This document shows, piece after piece, positions 23,401-31,866 of a DNA stretch of 57,831 nucleotides. Position numbers and translations under genes: made by a program. The notes under the pieces were generated by a model. That model searched no databases and was not told where the DNA came from. It was given only the letters and a program-made list of their open reading frames with translations. The DNA comes from Flavobacterium ginsenosidimutans. Its GTDB lineage: Bacteria > Bacteroidota > Bacteroidia > Flavobacteriales > Flavobacteriaceae. The DNA is taken from positions 1 through 57,831 of the forward strand of contig NZ_QJRJ01000061.1 of assembly GCF_003254625.1 (NCBI RefSeq), written 5' to 3'. The stretch's first letter is position 1, and each line of letters opens with the position of its first letter.

Positions 23401-23872
23401 TATGATCTATTTCACCGTTTAGTTTATCTCCGATAGGAAAATCAGCACGTTCAACCAAATCGTTAATCATTCCTTGAAGTCCTAAAGAACGTCCGTCATC
23501 TGGAGAATAAATTCGTGTAATACCATATTCGTGTAATTCTTCAATTTCACTTGGAAGGATTACTCCACCTCCGCCTCCGAAGATTTTAATGTGTCCTGCT
23601 CCTTTTTCGCGAAGCAAATCATACATATATTTAAAGTATTCATTGTGTCCGCCTTGATACGAAGTCATTGCAATAGCATTGGCATCTTCTTGAATGGCTG
23701 TATTAACTACTTCCTCAACACTTCTGTCGTGTCCAAGGTGAATAACTTCAACTCCAGTTGACTGGATAATACGGCGCATAATATTTATGGCTGCATCATG
23801 TCCGTCAAAAAGCGAAGCAGCGGTAACAATTCTTACTTTATTTTTAGGAATATATGGTATTTGTTGTTCCAT
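20432..23872 (-). CDS. icmF: Fused acyl-CoA mutase, IcmF type (B12-dependent)
   Basis: A 1146-residue fusion in the IcmF order. The N-terminal cobalamin-binding domain has DGHDAAIN, with H25 as the lower ligand and GGGGG near 99-103. A central MeaI-like G-protein chaperone has Walker A GTGGAGKS (203-210) and NKFDKRGA for base recognition. The C-terminal TIM-barrel mutase runs from about residue 590 ([20 protein letters not shown] onward). It rearranges isobutyryl-CoA/n-butyryl-CoA or a related branched acyl-CoA; annotation as methylmalonyl-CoA mutase is the alternative. It is slightly longer than usual. The extra residues near 484-493 ([10 protein letters not shown]) are encoded by a repeat-like sequence. 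Its last 21 bp are the integration site of the 14-kb element. Confidence 0.92.
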   Translation of the reverse strand: MEQQIPYIPKNKVRIVTAASLFDGHDAAINIMRRIIQSTGVEVIHLGHDRSVEEVVNTAIQEDANAIAMTSYQGGHNEYFKYMYDLLREKGAGHIKIFGGGGGVILPSEIEELHEYGITRIYSPDDGRSLGLQGMINDLVERADFPIGDKLNGEIDHIENKIPTAIARLISAAENFPEIAKPVFDKIHESNTTSKIPVLGITGTGGAGKSSLVDELVRRFLIDFPEKTIGLISVDPSKRKTGGALLGDRIRMNAINNPRVYMRSLATRQSNLALSKYVAEAIQVLKAAKYDLIILETSGIGQSDTEIMDHSDVSLYVMTPEFGAATQLEKIDMLDFADLVALNKFDKRGALDALRDVKKQYQRNHNLWEKNPDEMPVFGTIASQFNDPGMNTLYKAIMDKVVEKTDSDLKSTFEITKEMSEKIFVIPPHRTRYLSEIAENNRSYDEIALSQQKVAQKLYGIFKTIESVSGKIPQINKAGIDDNSVILSAVEGLDENRIFLNLLLNQFDKVKMDLDPYNWEIILNWDDKVAKYKNPVYSFKVRDKEIKIATHSESLSHLQIPKIALPKYEGWGDILRWNLQENVPGEFPFASGLYPFKREGEDPSRMFAGEGGPERTNKRFHYVSAGMPAKRLSTAFDSVTLYGNDPDLRPDIYGKIGNAGVSICCLDDAKKLYSGFDLVHALTSVSMTINGPAPMLLGFFMNAAIDQQCEIYIKANDLEKEVEAKINKLYKDKGIERPKYQGELPAGNNGLGLMLLGVTGDQVLPLEVYNEIKVKTLAQVRGTVQADILKEDQAQNTCIFSTEFALRLMGDVQEYFINKNVRNFYSVSISGYHIAEAGANPITQLAFTLSNGFTYVEYYLSRGMNINDFGPNLSFFFSNGVDPEYSVIGRVARKIWAKAMKNKYGANERAQMLKYHIQTSGRSLHAQEIDFNDIRTTLQALYAIYDNCNSLHTNAYDEAITTPTEESVRRAMAIQLIINKELGLAKNENPIQGSFIIEELTDLVEAAVLQEFDRITERGGVLGAMETMYQRSKIQEESLYYETLKHNGDFPIVGVNTFLSSKGSPTVIPAEVIRATEEEKQYQITMLDNLHNFHEAKVNEHLNTLQQAAIKNENLFDHLMEATKVCSLGQITSALFEVGGQYRRNM
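22396..22420. repeat. Interspersed-repeat-like sequence inside icmF frame
   Basis: The plus strand reads GTCCTTCGACTGCGCTCAGG and then ATGAC. This string is familiar from intergenic repeats of many Bacteroidota genomes. Here it lies in frame in the linker between the G-domain and mutase domain, encoding VILSAVEGL, without breaking the gene. I saw no second copy in this window, so its repeat nature rests on general knowledge. Confidence 0.55.
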
Positions 23873-24166
23873 TTTATGAATATGATAATTTTAAGCGACC
23901 AATGTACAAATTATTTTAATATTTGATCAGTCAAATAACATTATGTTAATAAAAAAGAAAATATTTTTTCTTCAATATAAAGGTAACAATTCTTGCTACT
24001 AATTGATATAAGTTAAAGAAAGCTTAAAGACATGGCAATTTCGCAACATTTAAATAAAATCAGGAAACATGTTTTGAGTACACTGATAGTAATTTAGCAT
24101 TGTAGAAAAGCCCCAAATTTTTACCAATGACTTACCTAGAAAAGTAATAACGTAAAAATTAAAAAA

Positions 24167-25729
24167 ATGAGAACATTTTATTCATTCACCGTAATTTTAG
24201 GTTTGAGTTTTTTTGTATTTTCTTTTAGTAAATTTGAAAGCACTAATACTACATATACAAAAACTTCAAACAACACAATTGTTTACCACAATGATTCAGA
24301 TGATGTAAACGAAATTTCAAACGACTTCTTTAAAAGGTATTCTGATTTGAAAAAATATAAGTCTGATGTCATGTCTTTGTACAAAAACAGAACTCTTGGA
24401 ACTATTTGGTTTGATGAAAACGAAATCAGTGAGTTTGGATCTGCTTTGTATGAAAAAGCAAAAAAAACAAATGATTTGGTAATTCCTTATCAAAAAGAAA
24501 TTGACCAATTATTTAGTTCTTCATCAGATAAAAGCACTCTTTCTCAAACTGATGCGGATATGCTTTTAAGTTCATTGTATGTTGTATACACTAAAAAAAG
24601 TAATTCCGACAAGAAAAAGCTATCCTATAATGATATGCTGAAAGATTTTTTAAACTATAGCACGTTAGAAGAACAAGAAACGACCGTAGCTGCAACAAAT
24701 GAAAAAGTAGAATTTGACCAGTATTACAAATTGCAAGACGCTCTAAAAAAATACAAAAGATTAGAAAAATCAAGCAAATATAAACCTATTGTTCCAGCAG
24801 AATCTCCTTATAAAGAGTTGCGTCCAGATGCAGTTTCTAGCACTATTGCACAAGTTAGAACTCGTTTGTATTTGTTAGGCGATTTAAAAACAGATTCTAA
24901 AAGCGATGTTTACGATCGTGAATTGATGGACGCTGTAATGAAGTACAAAGTTCGTAACGGTTTTAAACCAAACTACATTTTAGCAGAAGAACACATCAAT
25001 GAAATGAATATTCCGCTTGAGGATAAAGTTGCGACTTTAAAACTTAATATGGAAAGATGCCGAGCTATTGCTGCTCAGATTGCTGCCAGCGATGAGTATG
25101 TTTTGGTAAACGTTCCTTCTTATGAAATGATTTATGTTAAAAATGGAAAAGTTCAATTGACTTCGCCTGTATTTGTTGGAGCTCCTTTAACTAAAACAAC
25201 CATTTTTAATGGCGAAATTGACCGAATCGTTTTCAGCCCTTATTGGACAGTACCTCAAAGTATTGTGCAAAATGAGTTGAAATCTAAAATCGCGGCAGAT
25301 CCAAATTATCTAGCAGAGAAAAACATGGAAATGGTTAACGGACAAGTAAGACAAAAACCAGGTCCAGATAATTCTTTAGGATTGGTGAAATTTATGTTTC
25401 CAAATCCAGATGATATTTATATGCACGATACGCCATCTAAAACTTTGTTTGATTTTGAAAAAAGAACTTTCAGCCACGGTTGTATTAATGTAAAAATGGC
25501 TAAAGAATTGGCTGTTGCCATGTTGAAAGATTATCCAGAATGGACTAAAGAAAAAATCGATAAAGCGATGGAAGGAAAAGTAGAAAGCAGTTTTAAACTG
25601 TCTAAAAAAGTACCAATTTATATTACTTATTTTACATCTTTAGTAAATGAAAATGGTGAAATTGGTTTCTTCCAAGATGTTTATGAAAACGATAAACAAA
25701 TAACAGAAACTGCAGTTGTAGCTCAATAA
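24167..25729 (+). CDS. L,D-transpeptidase (YkuD/YcbB-like), periplasmic
   Basis: A 520-residue protein with an N-terminal signal sequence (FYSFTVILGLSFFVFSFS). A variable region about 40-220 is followed by a peptidoglycan-binding-like helical domain (about 225-285, IAQVRTRLYLLGDLK). The YkuD catalytic domain (about 300-500) has YMHDTP and S436-H-G-C439-I-N. C439 is the nucleophile. The usual SHGC(I/V)R arginine is N441 here. The domain order follows YcbB/LdtD enzymes that make 3-3 cross-links in peptidoglycan. It is monocistronic with a terminator at 25749. Activity depends on whether N441 is tolerated. Confidence 0.9.
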   Translation: MRTFYSFTVILGLSFFVFSFSKFESTNTTYTKTSNNTIVYHNDSDDVNEISNDFFKRYSDLKKYKSDVMSLYKNRTLGTIWFDENEISEFGSALYEKAKKTNDLVIPYQKEIDQLFSSSSDKSTLSQTDADMLLSSLYVVYTKKSNSDKKKLSYNDMLKDFLNYSTLEEQETTVAATNEKVEFDQYYKLQDALKKYKRLEKSSKYKPIVPAESPYKELRPDAVSSTIAQVRTRLYLLGDLKTDSKSDVYDRELMDAVMKYKVRNGFKPNYILAEEHINEMNIPLEDKVATLKLNMERCRAIAAQIAASDEYVLVNVPSYEMIYVKNGKVQLTSPVFVGAPLTKTTIFNGEIDRIVFSPYWTVPQSIVQNELKSKIAADPNYLAEKNMEMVNGQVRQKPGPDNSLGLVKFMFPNPDDIYMHDTPSKTLFDFEKRTFSHGCINVKMAKELAVAMLKDYPEWTKEKIDKAMEGKVESSFKLSKKVPIYITYFTSLVNENGEIGFFQDVYENDKQITETAVVAQ

Positions 25730-25748
25730 TATAATTCTAATAAATTTT

Positions 25749-25787
25749 AGAGAGAATTTGTCAATTTCTGGCAGATTCTCTCTTTTT
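25749..25787 (+). terminator. Terminator of the L,D-transpeptidase gene
   Basis: AGAGAGAAT/ATTCTCTCT stem with a T-rich tail, 20 bp after the stop. Confidence 0.88.
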
Positions 25788-25921
25788 TAGTTATATCTAC
25801 AACTAAAAAAATGTCTTAAATTATTAATTTTTAAACTTTTAGGTCCTTTTATATTTTAACTTCTGTCGCAACTTTGCATCATAATACTACCACTAATAAT
25901 TAAGTAAAAAAACAATAGATC

Positions 25922-26263
25922 ATGAAAACAGAAAATATAGAAGGTTTATCATTATTTGAAATAAATTTATTGATACAACAAGGCGGAAGATTTGTTATGT
26001 TTCCAAATCTGATGACAAAAATTAAAAGTTATACTATTTATTTTATTCGTCCTGACGAAAAAACGTATAAATATGCATTAAAACATTTTCTTAAAAATAT
26101 AGCACTTGGCTGGCGATCGCTTCCACTAAGGCCGTCTTACATTTCAAAATCTTTATTTTATTTGACAATTGGCGGCAAAGATTGCACTCAGAATATATTA
26201 GCCAATCTAAAGCAGATTAATCCAATTTATAATCCCAATTTATACTGTTTACAGTACGTTTAG
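25922..26263 (+). CDS. Conserved Bacteroidota hypothetical (GGRFVMFP family)
   Basis: A 113-residue protein starting MKTENIEGLSLFEINLLIQQ with a GGRFVMFP block, a Y-F-I-R-P-D-E segment, an LGWRSLPLRPSY segment and a late GGKDCTQNI. This arrangement (GGRFVMFP, then IYFIR, then LGWWG(I/L)P, then GGKDxT) is a widespread small protein family in Bacteroidota, normally with hydrophobic stretches in the middle. This copy is divergent and less hydrophobic. Function unknown. It has its own promoter region and a terminator at 26395. Confidence 0.75.
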   Translation: MKTENIEGLSLFEINLLIQQGGRFVMFPNLMTKIKSYTIYFIRPDEKTYKYALKHFLKNIALGWRSLPLRPSYISKSLFYLTIGGKDCTQNILANLKQINPIYNPNLYCLQYV

Positions 26264-26394
26264 ACGCCTTTTTTGTCCCTTAAATCTAAATTTACATGCT
26301 AAAAATAAAACGAAAAGTCATCAAAGCAAGGAGAAACCCTACATCCTAAAAACAAATGCTATTGATTGTGCATTTATTTAAGCTCAAAATTTAA

Positions 26395-26431
26395 AATCAT
26401 CTTATATACTATTATAAGGTGATTTTTTTTG
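26395..26431 (+). terminator. Terminator upstream of SGNH gene 1
   Basis: AATCATCTTATA/TATAAGGTGATT with G-U pairs and a T-run. Its stem is close to the terminator of SGNH gene 2 at 28446, hinting that this region was duplicated too. Confidence 0.8.
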
Positions 26432-26520
26432 TCCTAAACTGCTATTTAAAAACCCTTTTGGGGCTAATAGGATAATACGTTAAAAAGAGATTTGCAAAAT
26501 CTTTTTTTAACAAAAGTTCA

Positions 26521-27390
26521 ATGAAAAAACAGATTACATATTTAAGTATTATTATATCTATTCTTCTCGTTTCGTGTAATAATCATACATCAATGAATTC
26601 AATTACTTCTGGTGAAATTATCAAACCAAAAGCGCCAAAAGCTGTAGGCCCTCCGCGTATATTGTTTATAGGAAATAGTCACACAGAATATTATGTAAGC
26701 ATCCCAACGTTATTTCAAGAGTTATGCAATGCAAATAATAAAAATGTAAATGTGCAGCAATTAATAACAATGGGAGTTTCTCTTGATAAGGTTTATTACA
26801 CAAATAAAACAGAAGCTAACCAAAATTTTTCCAACATAGATAAAGACGGAAATTATTATGATTATGTAATTCTTCAGGAATCCACTCCAATTGCATTAAC
26901 AAATCTTTCGATGTATAGAGATAATTTGAAATTATTTGCAGAAAAAATCCATAAAAATAGTCCAGATGCTGCAATCTATGTCTATCAAAATATTCCTCCC
27001 TTATCTTATAAAAATTCAGAATACGATAGTTATTATAAAGAACTACGAAAAAATGCCATTTTAGCTGCAGCATTTATTAAAAATGCAGGATTGCTAAAAG
27101 TTGGCGATGCTGTTAAAGATGCATATCAAGGTAAAAATGGTTATATATATTTAACAAATAACAAAGATAATCTTCGTGATGGCAAAAATACCCTGTATCT
27201 TATAAATGATGGCGGTTTTTTACAAGCTGTTTTATTATATGCTACGATCTTTGATGAAAAACCAATTATCCCTAAAAAACTTATTTTGAGCACAGGAACG
27301 GGAGATAATGATAATATGAGAAAACAAGAGGTTACGAAAGCAATCAGTAACCCGAAAGCTTTAGAAGAAATTGCTTTTAGTAATAGATAA
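26521..27390 (+). CDS. SGNH/GDSL-like hydrolase lipoprotein, copy 1 (catalytic His lost)
   Basis: A 289-residue lipoprotein (lipobox LLVSC, Cys 19). It has the SGNH nucleophile block ILFIGNSHTEYY (Ser53) and a YDYVILQEST block, as in the DUF4886-like family. Alignment with copy 2 puts Tyr226 (NTLYLINDGGF) where copy 2 has His229 (NTLHLLNDGGY), the expected general base, so this copy may be inactive or use another base. The C-terminal 20 residues are the same in both. The tandem duplication includes similar leader sequences. Substrate unknown; it is likely anchored in the periplasm or on the cell surface. Confidence 0.85.
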   Translation: MKKQITYLSIIISILLVSCNNHTSMNSITSGEIIKPKAPKAVGPPRILFIGNSHTEYYVSIPTLFQELCNANNKNVNVQQLITMGVSLDKVYYTNKTEANQNFSNIDKDGNYYDYVILQESTPIALTNLSMYRDNLKLFAEKIHKNSPDAAIYVYQNIPPLSYKNSEYDSYYKELRKNAILAAAFIKNAGLLKVGDAVKDAYQGKNGYIYLTNNKDNLRDGKNTLYLINDGGFLQAVLLYATIFDEKPIIPKKLILSTGTGDNDNMRKQEVTKAISNPKALEEIAFSNR

Positions 27391-27545
27391 ATTATCTAAA
27401 AAAATCTTTTACGATTTATTTTTTAACCTAAACTCAATTAAAATTTCAACATTATTTTTTGTCTTAAAGTGTTAGTTTTAAAACTTTTTGAGGCTTTTCT
27501 TTTTTTTTAATTAAGAAGAAATTTGCAAATCTTTTTAATTAAATC

Positions 27546-28424
27546 ATGATGAAAAAACACATTTTACTTTTAGGTATTGCAGCAATTCTTTTTACTTCTT
27601 GCAAAGACAAATCGGCTACGGCAGAAAGTCAAACTACTACAGAAGAAACAGCCGAAAGACCAAAAGCACCAAAAGCTGAAGGTAGCCCAAGAATTTTATT
27701 TATTGGAAATAGCCATACAGAGTTTTTCGTAAGTGCTCCAATTTTATTTGGAGAAATCTGCAAGGCAAATAATCAACCTATGAATATTGATCAATTGGTT
27801 ACAATGGGAGTTTCAATTGATAAAATTTATGATGATCATAAAAAAGAAGCAGAACAAAATTTTGCCAAAGTCGATAAAGATGGAAATTATTACGATTATG
27901 TAGTCATTCAGGAATCAACACCAGTTGCTGGTGGAGAACCAGATAAATATAAAGCTAACGTGGAAATGATTGTAGAAAAAATACACAAGAACAGCCCAGA
28001 TGCAGCTATTTATATTTACGAAGGAATGTCTCCAGCTCCGTTTACTGATTCTGACTACAAAGAGCTTTATGCCATCATGCGTAATAATGCAGGCGAAGTG
28101 GCTAAAGCAACAAAAAATGCTGGTTTGTTAAGAGTTGGTGATGCTGTAAATGATGCTTATAACGGCAAAAATAGTTATAACTATTTAGTAGCCAATAAAG
28201 ACAATCTTCGCTATGGTGAAAACACCTTACACCTTTTAAACGATGGCGGTTATATGCAAGGAGCACTTTTATTTGCAACAATCTTCAACAAAAAACCAAT
28301 AATGCCAAAAGAACTTACTTTAAGCACTGGAACAGGAGATAATGATGGAATGAAAAAACAAGAAGTTACCAAAGCTATTAGTAATCCAAAAGCTTTAGAA
28401 GAAATTGCTTTTAGTAATCGTTAA
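27546..28424 (+). CDS. SGNH/GDSL-like hydrolase lipoprotein, copy 2
   Basis: A 292-residue lipoprotein (lipobox LFTSC, Cys 19). ILFIGNSHTEFF contains Ser56, YDYVVIQEST is block III-like, and NTLHLLNDGGY contains His229, so the Ser-His pair is intact. The overall sequence is clearly homologous to copy 1, with a more divergent N-terminus. Both end with an identical SNPKALEEIAFSNR tail. The upstream regions of the two genes also resemble each other (ATTTGCAAA followed by a T-rich tract). It is probably a carbohydrate or lipid esterase of the envelope; that is a family inference. Confidence 0.87.
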   Translation: MMKKHILLLGIAAILFTSCKDKSATAESQTTTEETAERPKAPKAEGSPRILFIGNSHTEFFVSAPILFGEICKANNQPMNIDQLVTMGVSIDKIYDDHKKEAEQNFAKVDKDGNYYDYVVIQESTPVAGGEPDKYKANVEMIVEKIHKNSPDAAIYIYEGMSPAPFTDSDYKELYAIMRNNAGEVAKATKNAGLLRVGDAVNDAYNGKNSYNYLVANKDNLRYGENTLHLLNDGGYMQGALLFATIFNKKPIMPKELTLSTGTGDNDGMKKQEVTKAISNPKALEEIAFSNR

Positions 28425-28445
28425 GACTTAATAACAATTTTAAAA

Positions 28446-28482
28446 AATCACCTTATAGAAAATTCTATAAGGTGATTTTTTT
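28446..28482 (+). terminator. Terminator of SGNH gene 2
   Basis: AATCACCTTATAG/CTATAAGGTGATT with a short loop and T-run, 20 bp after the stop. Confidence 0.9.
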
Positions 28483-28553
28483 TACCATAAAACACTGAAT
28501 ATCAATAAAATTTATTCTTATTTTAGCTTTATCTTTTAACCTAAAACCAATTT

Positions 28554-28976
28554 ATGGAAGATTCAAATGAGTTAATACAAAGAAAAAGCTGGTGGAATAG
28601 AAACTGGAAATGGTTTGTTCCTACAGGATGTTTAAGTCTTTTAGTTTTATTTGCCTTATTTATAGCTGGAATTTTCTTTGAAGTCACTTCCATAATAAAA
28701 GATTCTGATGCTTATAAAGAATCGATAACAGCCGTACAAAACAATAAAATCGTGGTTGAAAAACTAGGATCTCCTATAGAAACTGACGGAATGGTTTCTG
28801 GAAATATTACTTCTACTAACGATGTTAGAACCTGCGATGTACAAATTCCAATAAAAGGGCCGAAAGGCAAAGGAACGCTATTTGTTGTGGGCGAAAAAAG
28901 AGGAAAATGGAAATACAGCGAAATGTCTGTTTATATTGAAAAAACAAATGAAAAAATTGACCTTCTTAAAAAATAG
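28554..28976 (+). CDS. Coa1-like cytochrome oxidase assembly factor
   Basis: A 140-residue protein with one N-terminal membrane segment (about 21-45, FVPTGCLSLLVLFALFIAGI). A Tim21/Coa1-type domain follows: SDAYKESITAVQNNKIVVEK, then LGSPIETDGMVSG, and ending KGKGTLFVVGEKRGKWKYSE. The A-x-x-x-x-x-(V/I)-x-x-x-L-G-x-P-I core is characteristic. In mitochondria Coa1 aids cytochrome oxidase assembly. Bacterial homologues are named by similarity, often without nearby respiratory genes, as here. Membrane topology is clear; function is inferred. Confidence 0.82.
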   Translation: MEDSNELIQRKSWWNRNWKWFVPTGCLSLLVLFALFIAGIFFEVTSIIKDSDAYKESITAVQNNKIVVEKLGSPIETDGMVSGNITSTNDVRTCDVQIPIKGPKGKGTLFVVGEKRGKWKYSEMSVYIEKTNEKIDLLKK

Positions 28977-29147
28977 AATTTGCAATTTTGACCTACCATT
29001 TTTTATTCTTTTCTAATATTTTAAGGCTATAATAACGAATAATAAATTGTTGTTAATTATCAAACAAAATCTTTCTTCACACTTAATAAATTTGTGGCTT
29101 TGTTTTTGAATAAGTAGTATTTTTGAAACTTAAATAAAAACCCCAAA

Positions 29148-29867
29148 ATGAAAAAGATTTTATTATTAGCCGTTACATTTTCTCTAACGTCTTGTGCACA
29201 GGTACAACAGACCTTAAATCAATTGCCTCAAATAGCCTCTCAGATTCCAGGCACAGGAACTGTTGATATTGCTTCTGGATTAAAAGAAGCTTTGAATAAA
29301 GGAATTACAGAACAAGTGAGTAAATTAACCGCGGTAGATGGTTTTTATAAAAATGAAGCCGTAAAAATTCTATTGCCTGAAGAATTACAAAAAGTTGATG
29401 CAACTTTAAGAAAAGTAGGTTTAAGTTCGCTTGCAGACGAGGGAATTAAAATGCTGAACCGCGCCGCTGAAGATGCTGTAAAAGAAGCAACTCCAATTTT
29501 CGTTTCGGCTGTAAAAAATATGTCGTTTACAGATGCTAAAAATATTCTTTTAGGAAATGACAGCGCTGCAACAACTTATTTACAAGGAAGCACAACAACT
29601 GCTTTGTACGGAAAATTTAATCCTGTAATTAAAAGCTCATTCGAAAAAGTTGGAGCTGACGCTGTATGGACAAAAATTATAACAAAATACAACACTATTC
29701 CATTAGTGAAAAAAGTAAATCCAGATTTAACTGATTATACAACAAACCAAGCTTTATCTGGCGTTTTTAAAATGATTGCCGTAGAAGAAAAAGAAATCCG
29801 AAATAATATTTCTGCAAGAACAACGCCTTTGTTGAAAAGCGTTTTTGCTATGCAGGATGGGAAATAA
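29148..29867 (+). CDS. DUF4197 lipoprotein
   Basis: A 239-residue helical protein with a lipoprotein signal (FSLTSC, Cys 16). The DUF4197 hallmarks are IASGLKEALNKGITEQVSKL near the start, then KIL.LPEEL, LNRAAEDAVKEATPIFVSAV and NGxTxTALYGKF-like TTALYGKF. The family is periplasmic and of unknown function in many Gram-negatives. It is monocistronic; no terminator was identified before purU, whose start is 117 bp downstream. Confidence 0.9.
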   Translation: MKKILLLAVTFSLTSCAQVQQTLNQLPQIASQIPGTGTVDIASGLKEALNKGITEQVSKLTAVDGFYKNEAVKILLPEELQKVDATLRKVGLSSLADEGIKMLNRAAEDAVKEATPIFVSAVKNMSFTDAKNILLGNDSAATTYLQGSTTTALYGKFNPVIKSSFEKVGADAVWTKIITKYNTIPLVKKVNPDLTDYTTNQALSGVFKMIAVEEKEIRNNISARTTPLLKSVFAMQDGK

Positions 29868-29984
29868 TTTTTTCTAAAGGTTCTAAAGAACAGAGTTGCA
29901 AAGAATCAAAGTTTTTTTTTTAAAACTGAAGAGATTGCGATTAAACAAATCTAACGATTAACCGATTAAACTAAAAAGACCGAA

Positions 29985-30839
29985 ATGCAAAAAATTACCA
30001 TACTCATTCACTGTAAAGATCAAAAGAATATTATTGCTTCAGTGACTACTTTTATTGCTAAAGTAGGCGGAAATATTACTTATATTGACCAGCATGTTGA
30101 TGTAGAGCAAAATGTATTTTTTATGCGACTAGAATGCGAATTTGAAGGTAGTGATATTACAATTGAAAGCTTTAAAGAAGATTTTGATAAAACGCTAGCA
30201 TCTAAATTTGGCATGTCTTGGGATCTGTACAATCAGGAACAAAAACCAAAATTGGCATTGTTCGTTTCTAAGTACGATCACTGTTTATTTGACATTTTAG
30301 GAAGATACAGCGCAGGTGAATTGAATGTGGAAATTCCGGTAATTATTAGCAATCACAATGATTTGAGATCTATTGCAGAACGTTTTGATATTCCGTTTCA
30401 TTTTGTTCCTTTCACAAAAGAAAACAAAGAAGAAGGCGAAGCAAGACAAATTGAATTATTAAAAAGATATAAAATCAATTTTATCGTTTTGGCGCGTTAC
30501 ATGCAAATTGTTACCCCAAAACTGATTTCGCTTTACGAAAATAAAATCATCAATATTCACCACTCGTTTTTACCTGCTTTTCCAGGTGCAAAACCGTATC
30601 ATTCGGCTTTTAAACGCGGTGTAAAAATCATTGGTGCAACAAGTCATTACGTAACAGAAGAATTAGACGAAGGTCCAATTATCGAACAAGATATTGCGAG
30701 AGTTTCTCATATTCACTCCGTAGAAGATTTCATCATGAAAGGACGTGATTTGGAGCGTATCGTTTTAGCTAGAGCCATTAAACTGCATGCAGAAAGAAAA
30801 ACGATGGTTTATAGTAATAAGACAGTGGTTTTTTCTTAA
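29985..30839 (+). CDS. purU: Formyltetrahydrofolate deformylase
   Basis: A 284-residue cytosolic enzyme that hydrolyses 10-formyl-THF to THF and formate, supplying formate for PurT and balancing one-carbon pools. An N-terminal ACT domain (1-85, ITILIHCKDQKNIIASVTTF) is followed by a formyltransferase domain. The catalytic region is INIHHSFLPAFPGAKPYHSA, with the downstream GATSHYV(T)EELDEGPII loop carrying the Asp. Length and domain order match the family exactly. A terminator follows at 30871. Confidence 0.97.
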   Translation: MQKITILIHCKDQKNIIASVTTFIAKVGGNITYIDQHVDVEQNVFFMRLECEFEGSDITIESFKEDFDKTLASKFGMSWDLYNQEQKPKLALFVSKYDHCLFDILGRYSAGELNVEIPVIISNHNDLRSIAERFDIPFHFVPFTKENKEEGEARQIELLKRYKINFIVLARYMQIVTPKLISLYENKIINIHHSFLPAFPGAKPYHSAFKRGVKIIGATSHYVTEELDEGPIIEQDIARVSHIHSVEDFIMKGRDLERIVLARAIKLHAERKTMVYSNKTVVFS

Positions 30840-30870
30840 AGGTTCTAAGTTCTATTCTTAAGACATAACA

Positions 30871-30909
30871 AACCCGACAGGTTTTAAAAATCTGTCGGGT
30901 TTACTTTTT
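30871..30909 (+). terminator. Terminator of purU
   Basis: AACCCGACAG/CTGTCGGGTT stem with a T-rich tail, 31 bp after the stop. Confidence 0.92.
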
Positions 30910-31131
30910 ATACTGCACAAAAAAACACTTATAAATCAATAACTTAGAAGCTAAAAAAAACAGCAATTGTTAATTTTTCGACTAATTTCATGATACTGAT
31001 TTTTAACACTTTAGCAAACACACAAAACAATCTTTATCATATTCATAAACAAAATTGATTGTCATTAAATTTTAATAATAAAAAATTATTTAACACTACT
31101 AAAAGCTCAAAACAACGATTTAAAAAATCTT

Positions 31132-31283
31132 AACTTATGGTCAACAAAGTAATAACAAAACCTTAACAGCATAACATCGATATATGTCTGACCTTTGTAA
31201 TGTAATAAACTGGTTATTTATTATTTTGGTTTTGGTTAGTTAAATGATGCCGGCGTCTTCGAGATGCCGGCATTCTTTTTTTG
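31132..31283 (+). repeat. Copy 1 of a ~152-bp tandemly duplicated unit
   Basis: Nearly identical to 31491-31643, offset by 359 bp. It spans an AACAAAGTAATAACAA leader, a promoter-like stretch, a short transcribed part and a terminator. Few substitutions are seen (for example TGATGCCGGC against TAATGCCGAC). Confidence 0.92.
31203..31282 (+). ncRNA. Putative small RNA, copy 1
   Basis: The unit reads GACCTTTGTAATGTAATAAA and then a U/G-rich body (TTATTTTGGTTTTGGTTAGT) and a strong terminator, TGCCGGC/GCCGGCA plus a T-run. The TTTGTAATGTAAT start signature also appears before the gene at 40305 (CTTTGTAATGTAAT), where it must be a promoter. No open frame of useful size fits between promoter and terminator, so an ~80-nt RNA is the simplest reading. 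The start is set about 6 nt after TTTG. Confidence 0.55.
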
Positions 31284-31345
31284 TGAAAGTTTGGTTTATT
31301 TTGTTTCAAGTTTCAGGTTTCAAGCTGTCTTACTTTACGGTTAAT

Positions 31346-31466
31346 TTAACCGCAAAAATTGCAAAGTTTTTTTACTCAAGAGGGTTTGTATAAAACGTAA
31401 AGTTCACAAAGCTCTGTATAAAAAACTTTGCAAACTTAGCCTAAAACTTAACGCTCTTTGGAGTTA
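31346..31466. repeat. Interspersed palindromic repeat, CGCAAAG family (copy C)
   Basis: It begins TTAACCGCAAAAATTGCAAAG and ends CTCTTTGGAGTTAA. It is a diverged copy lying between the two copies of the small-RNA unit. Confidence 0.75.
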
Positions 31467-31490
31467 AAAAAACACAATCTTTTGAACATT

Positions 31491-31643
31491 AACTTATATC
31501 CAACAAAGTAATAACAAGATCTTAACAGCATAACATCGATATATGTCTGACCTTTGTAATGTAATAAACTGGTTATTTATTATTTTGGTTTTGGTTAGTT
31601 AAATAATGCCGACGTCTTCGAGATGCCGGCATTCTTTTTTTGT
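31491..31643 (+). repeat. Copy 2 of the ~152-bp duplicated unit
   Basis: Second copy of 31132-31283. Conservation covers promoter, body and terminator, and stops at both ends, so the duplicated block is one transcription unit. Confidence 0.92.
31562..31641 (+). ncRNA. Putative small RNA, copy 2
   Basis: Same promoter-body-terminator layout as 31203-31282. The terminator arm has one change (GCCGAC) that weakens pairing slightly; AATGCCG/CGGCATT still pairs. Conservation of the body between copies supports a functional RNA rather than spacer. Confidence 0.55.
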
Positions 31644-31704
31644 ATTAAATTGTTTCATGTTTCACGTTTTCCTTGTTTCACGTTGGCCATCCTTTGAACA
31701 TAAT

Positions 31705-31823
31705 TTAACCGCAAAGCACGCAAGTTTTTAATATACCAAACTTACATAAAACGCAAAGTTCGCAAAGCTTTGTGTAAAAAACTTTGCGAACTTTGCGTAA
31801 ATCTTAGCGCTCTTTGCGGTTAA
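31705..31823. repeat. Interspersed palindromic repeat, CGCAAAG family (copy D)
   Basis: TTAACCGCAAAG ... CTTTGCGGTTAA with CGCAAAGTTCGCAAAGC and its complement inside. This is the best-preserved copy in the window. Flanking GTTTCA/TGAAAC repeats suggest the insertion lies in other repetitive DNA. Confidence 0.85.
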
Positions 31824-31866
31824 TCTTCCAACAAACTTGAAACCTGAAATTTGAAACAAAAGAAAC

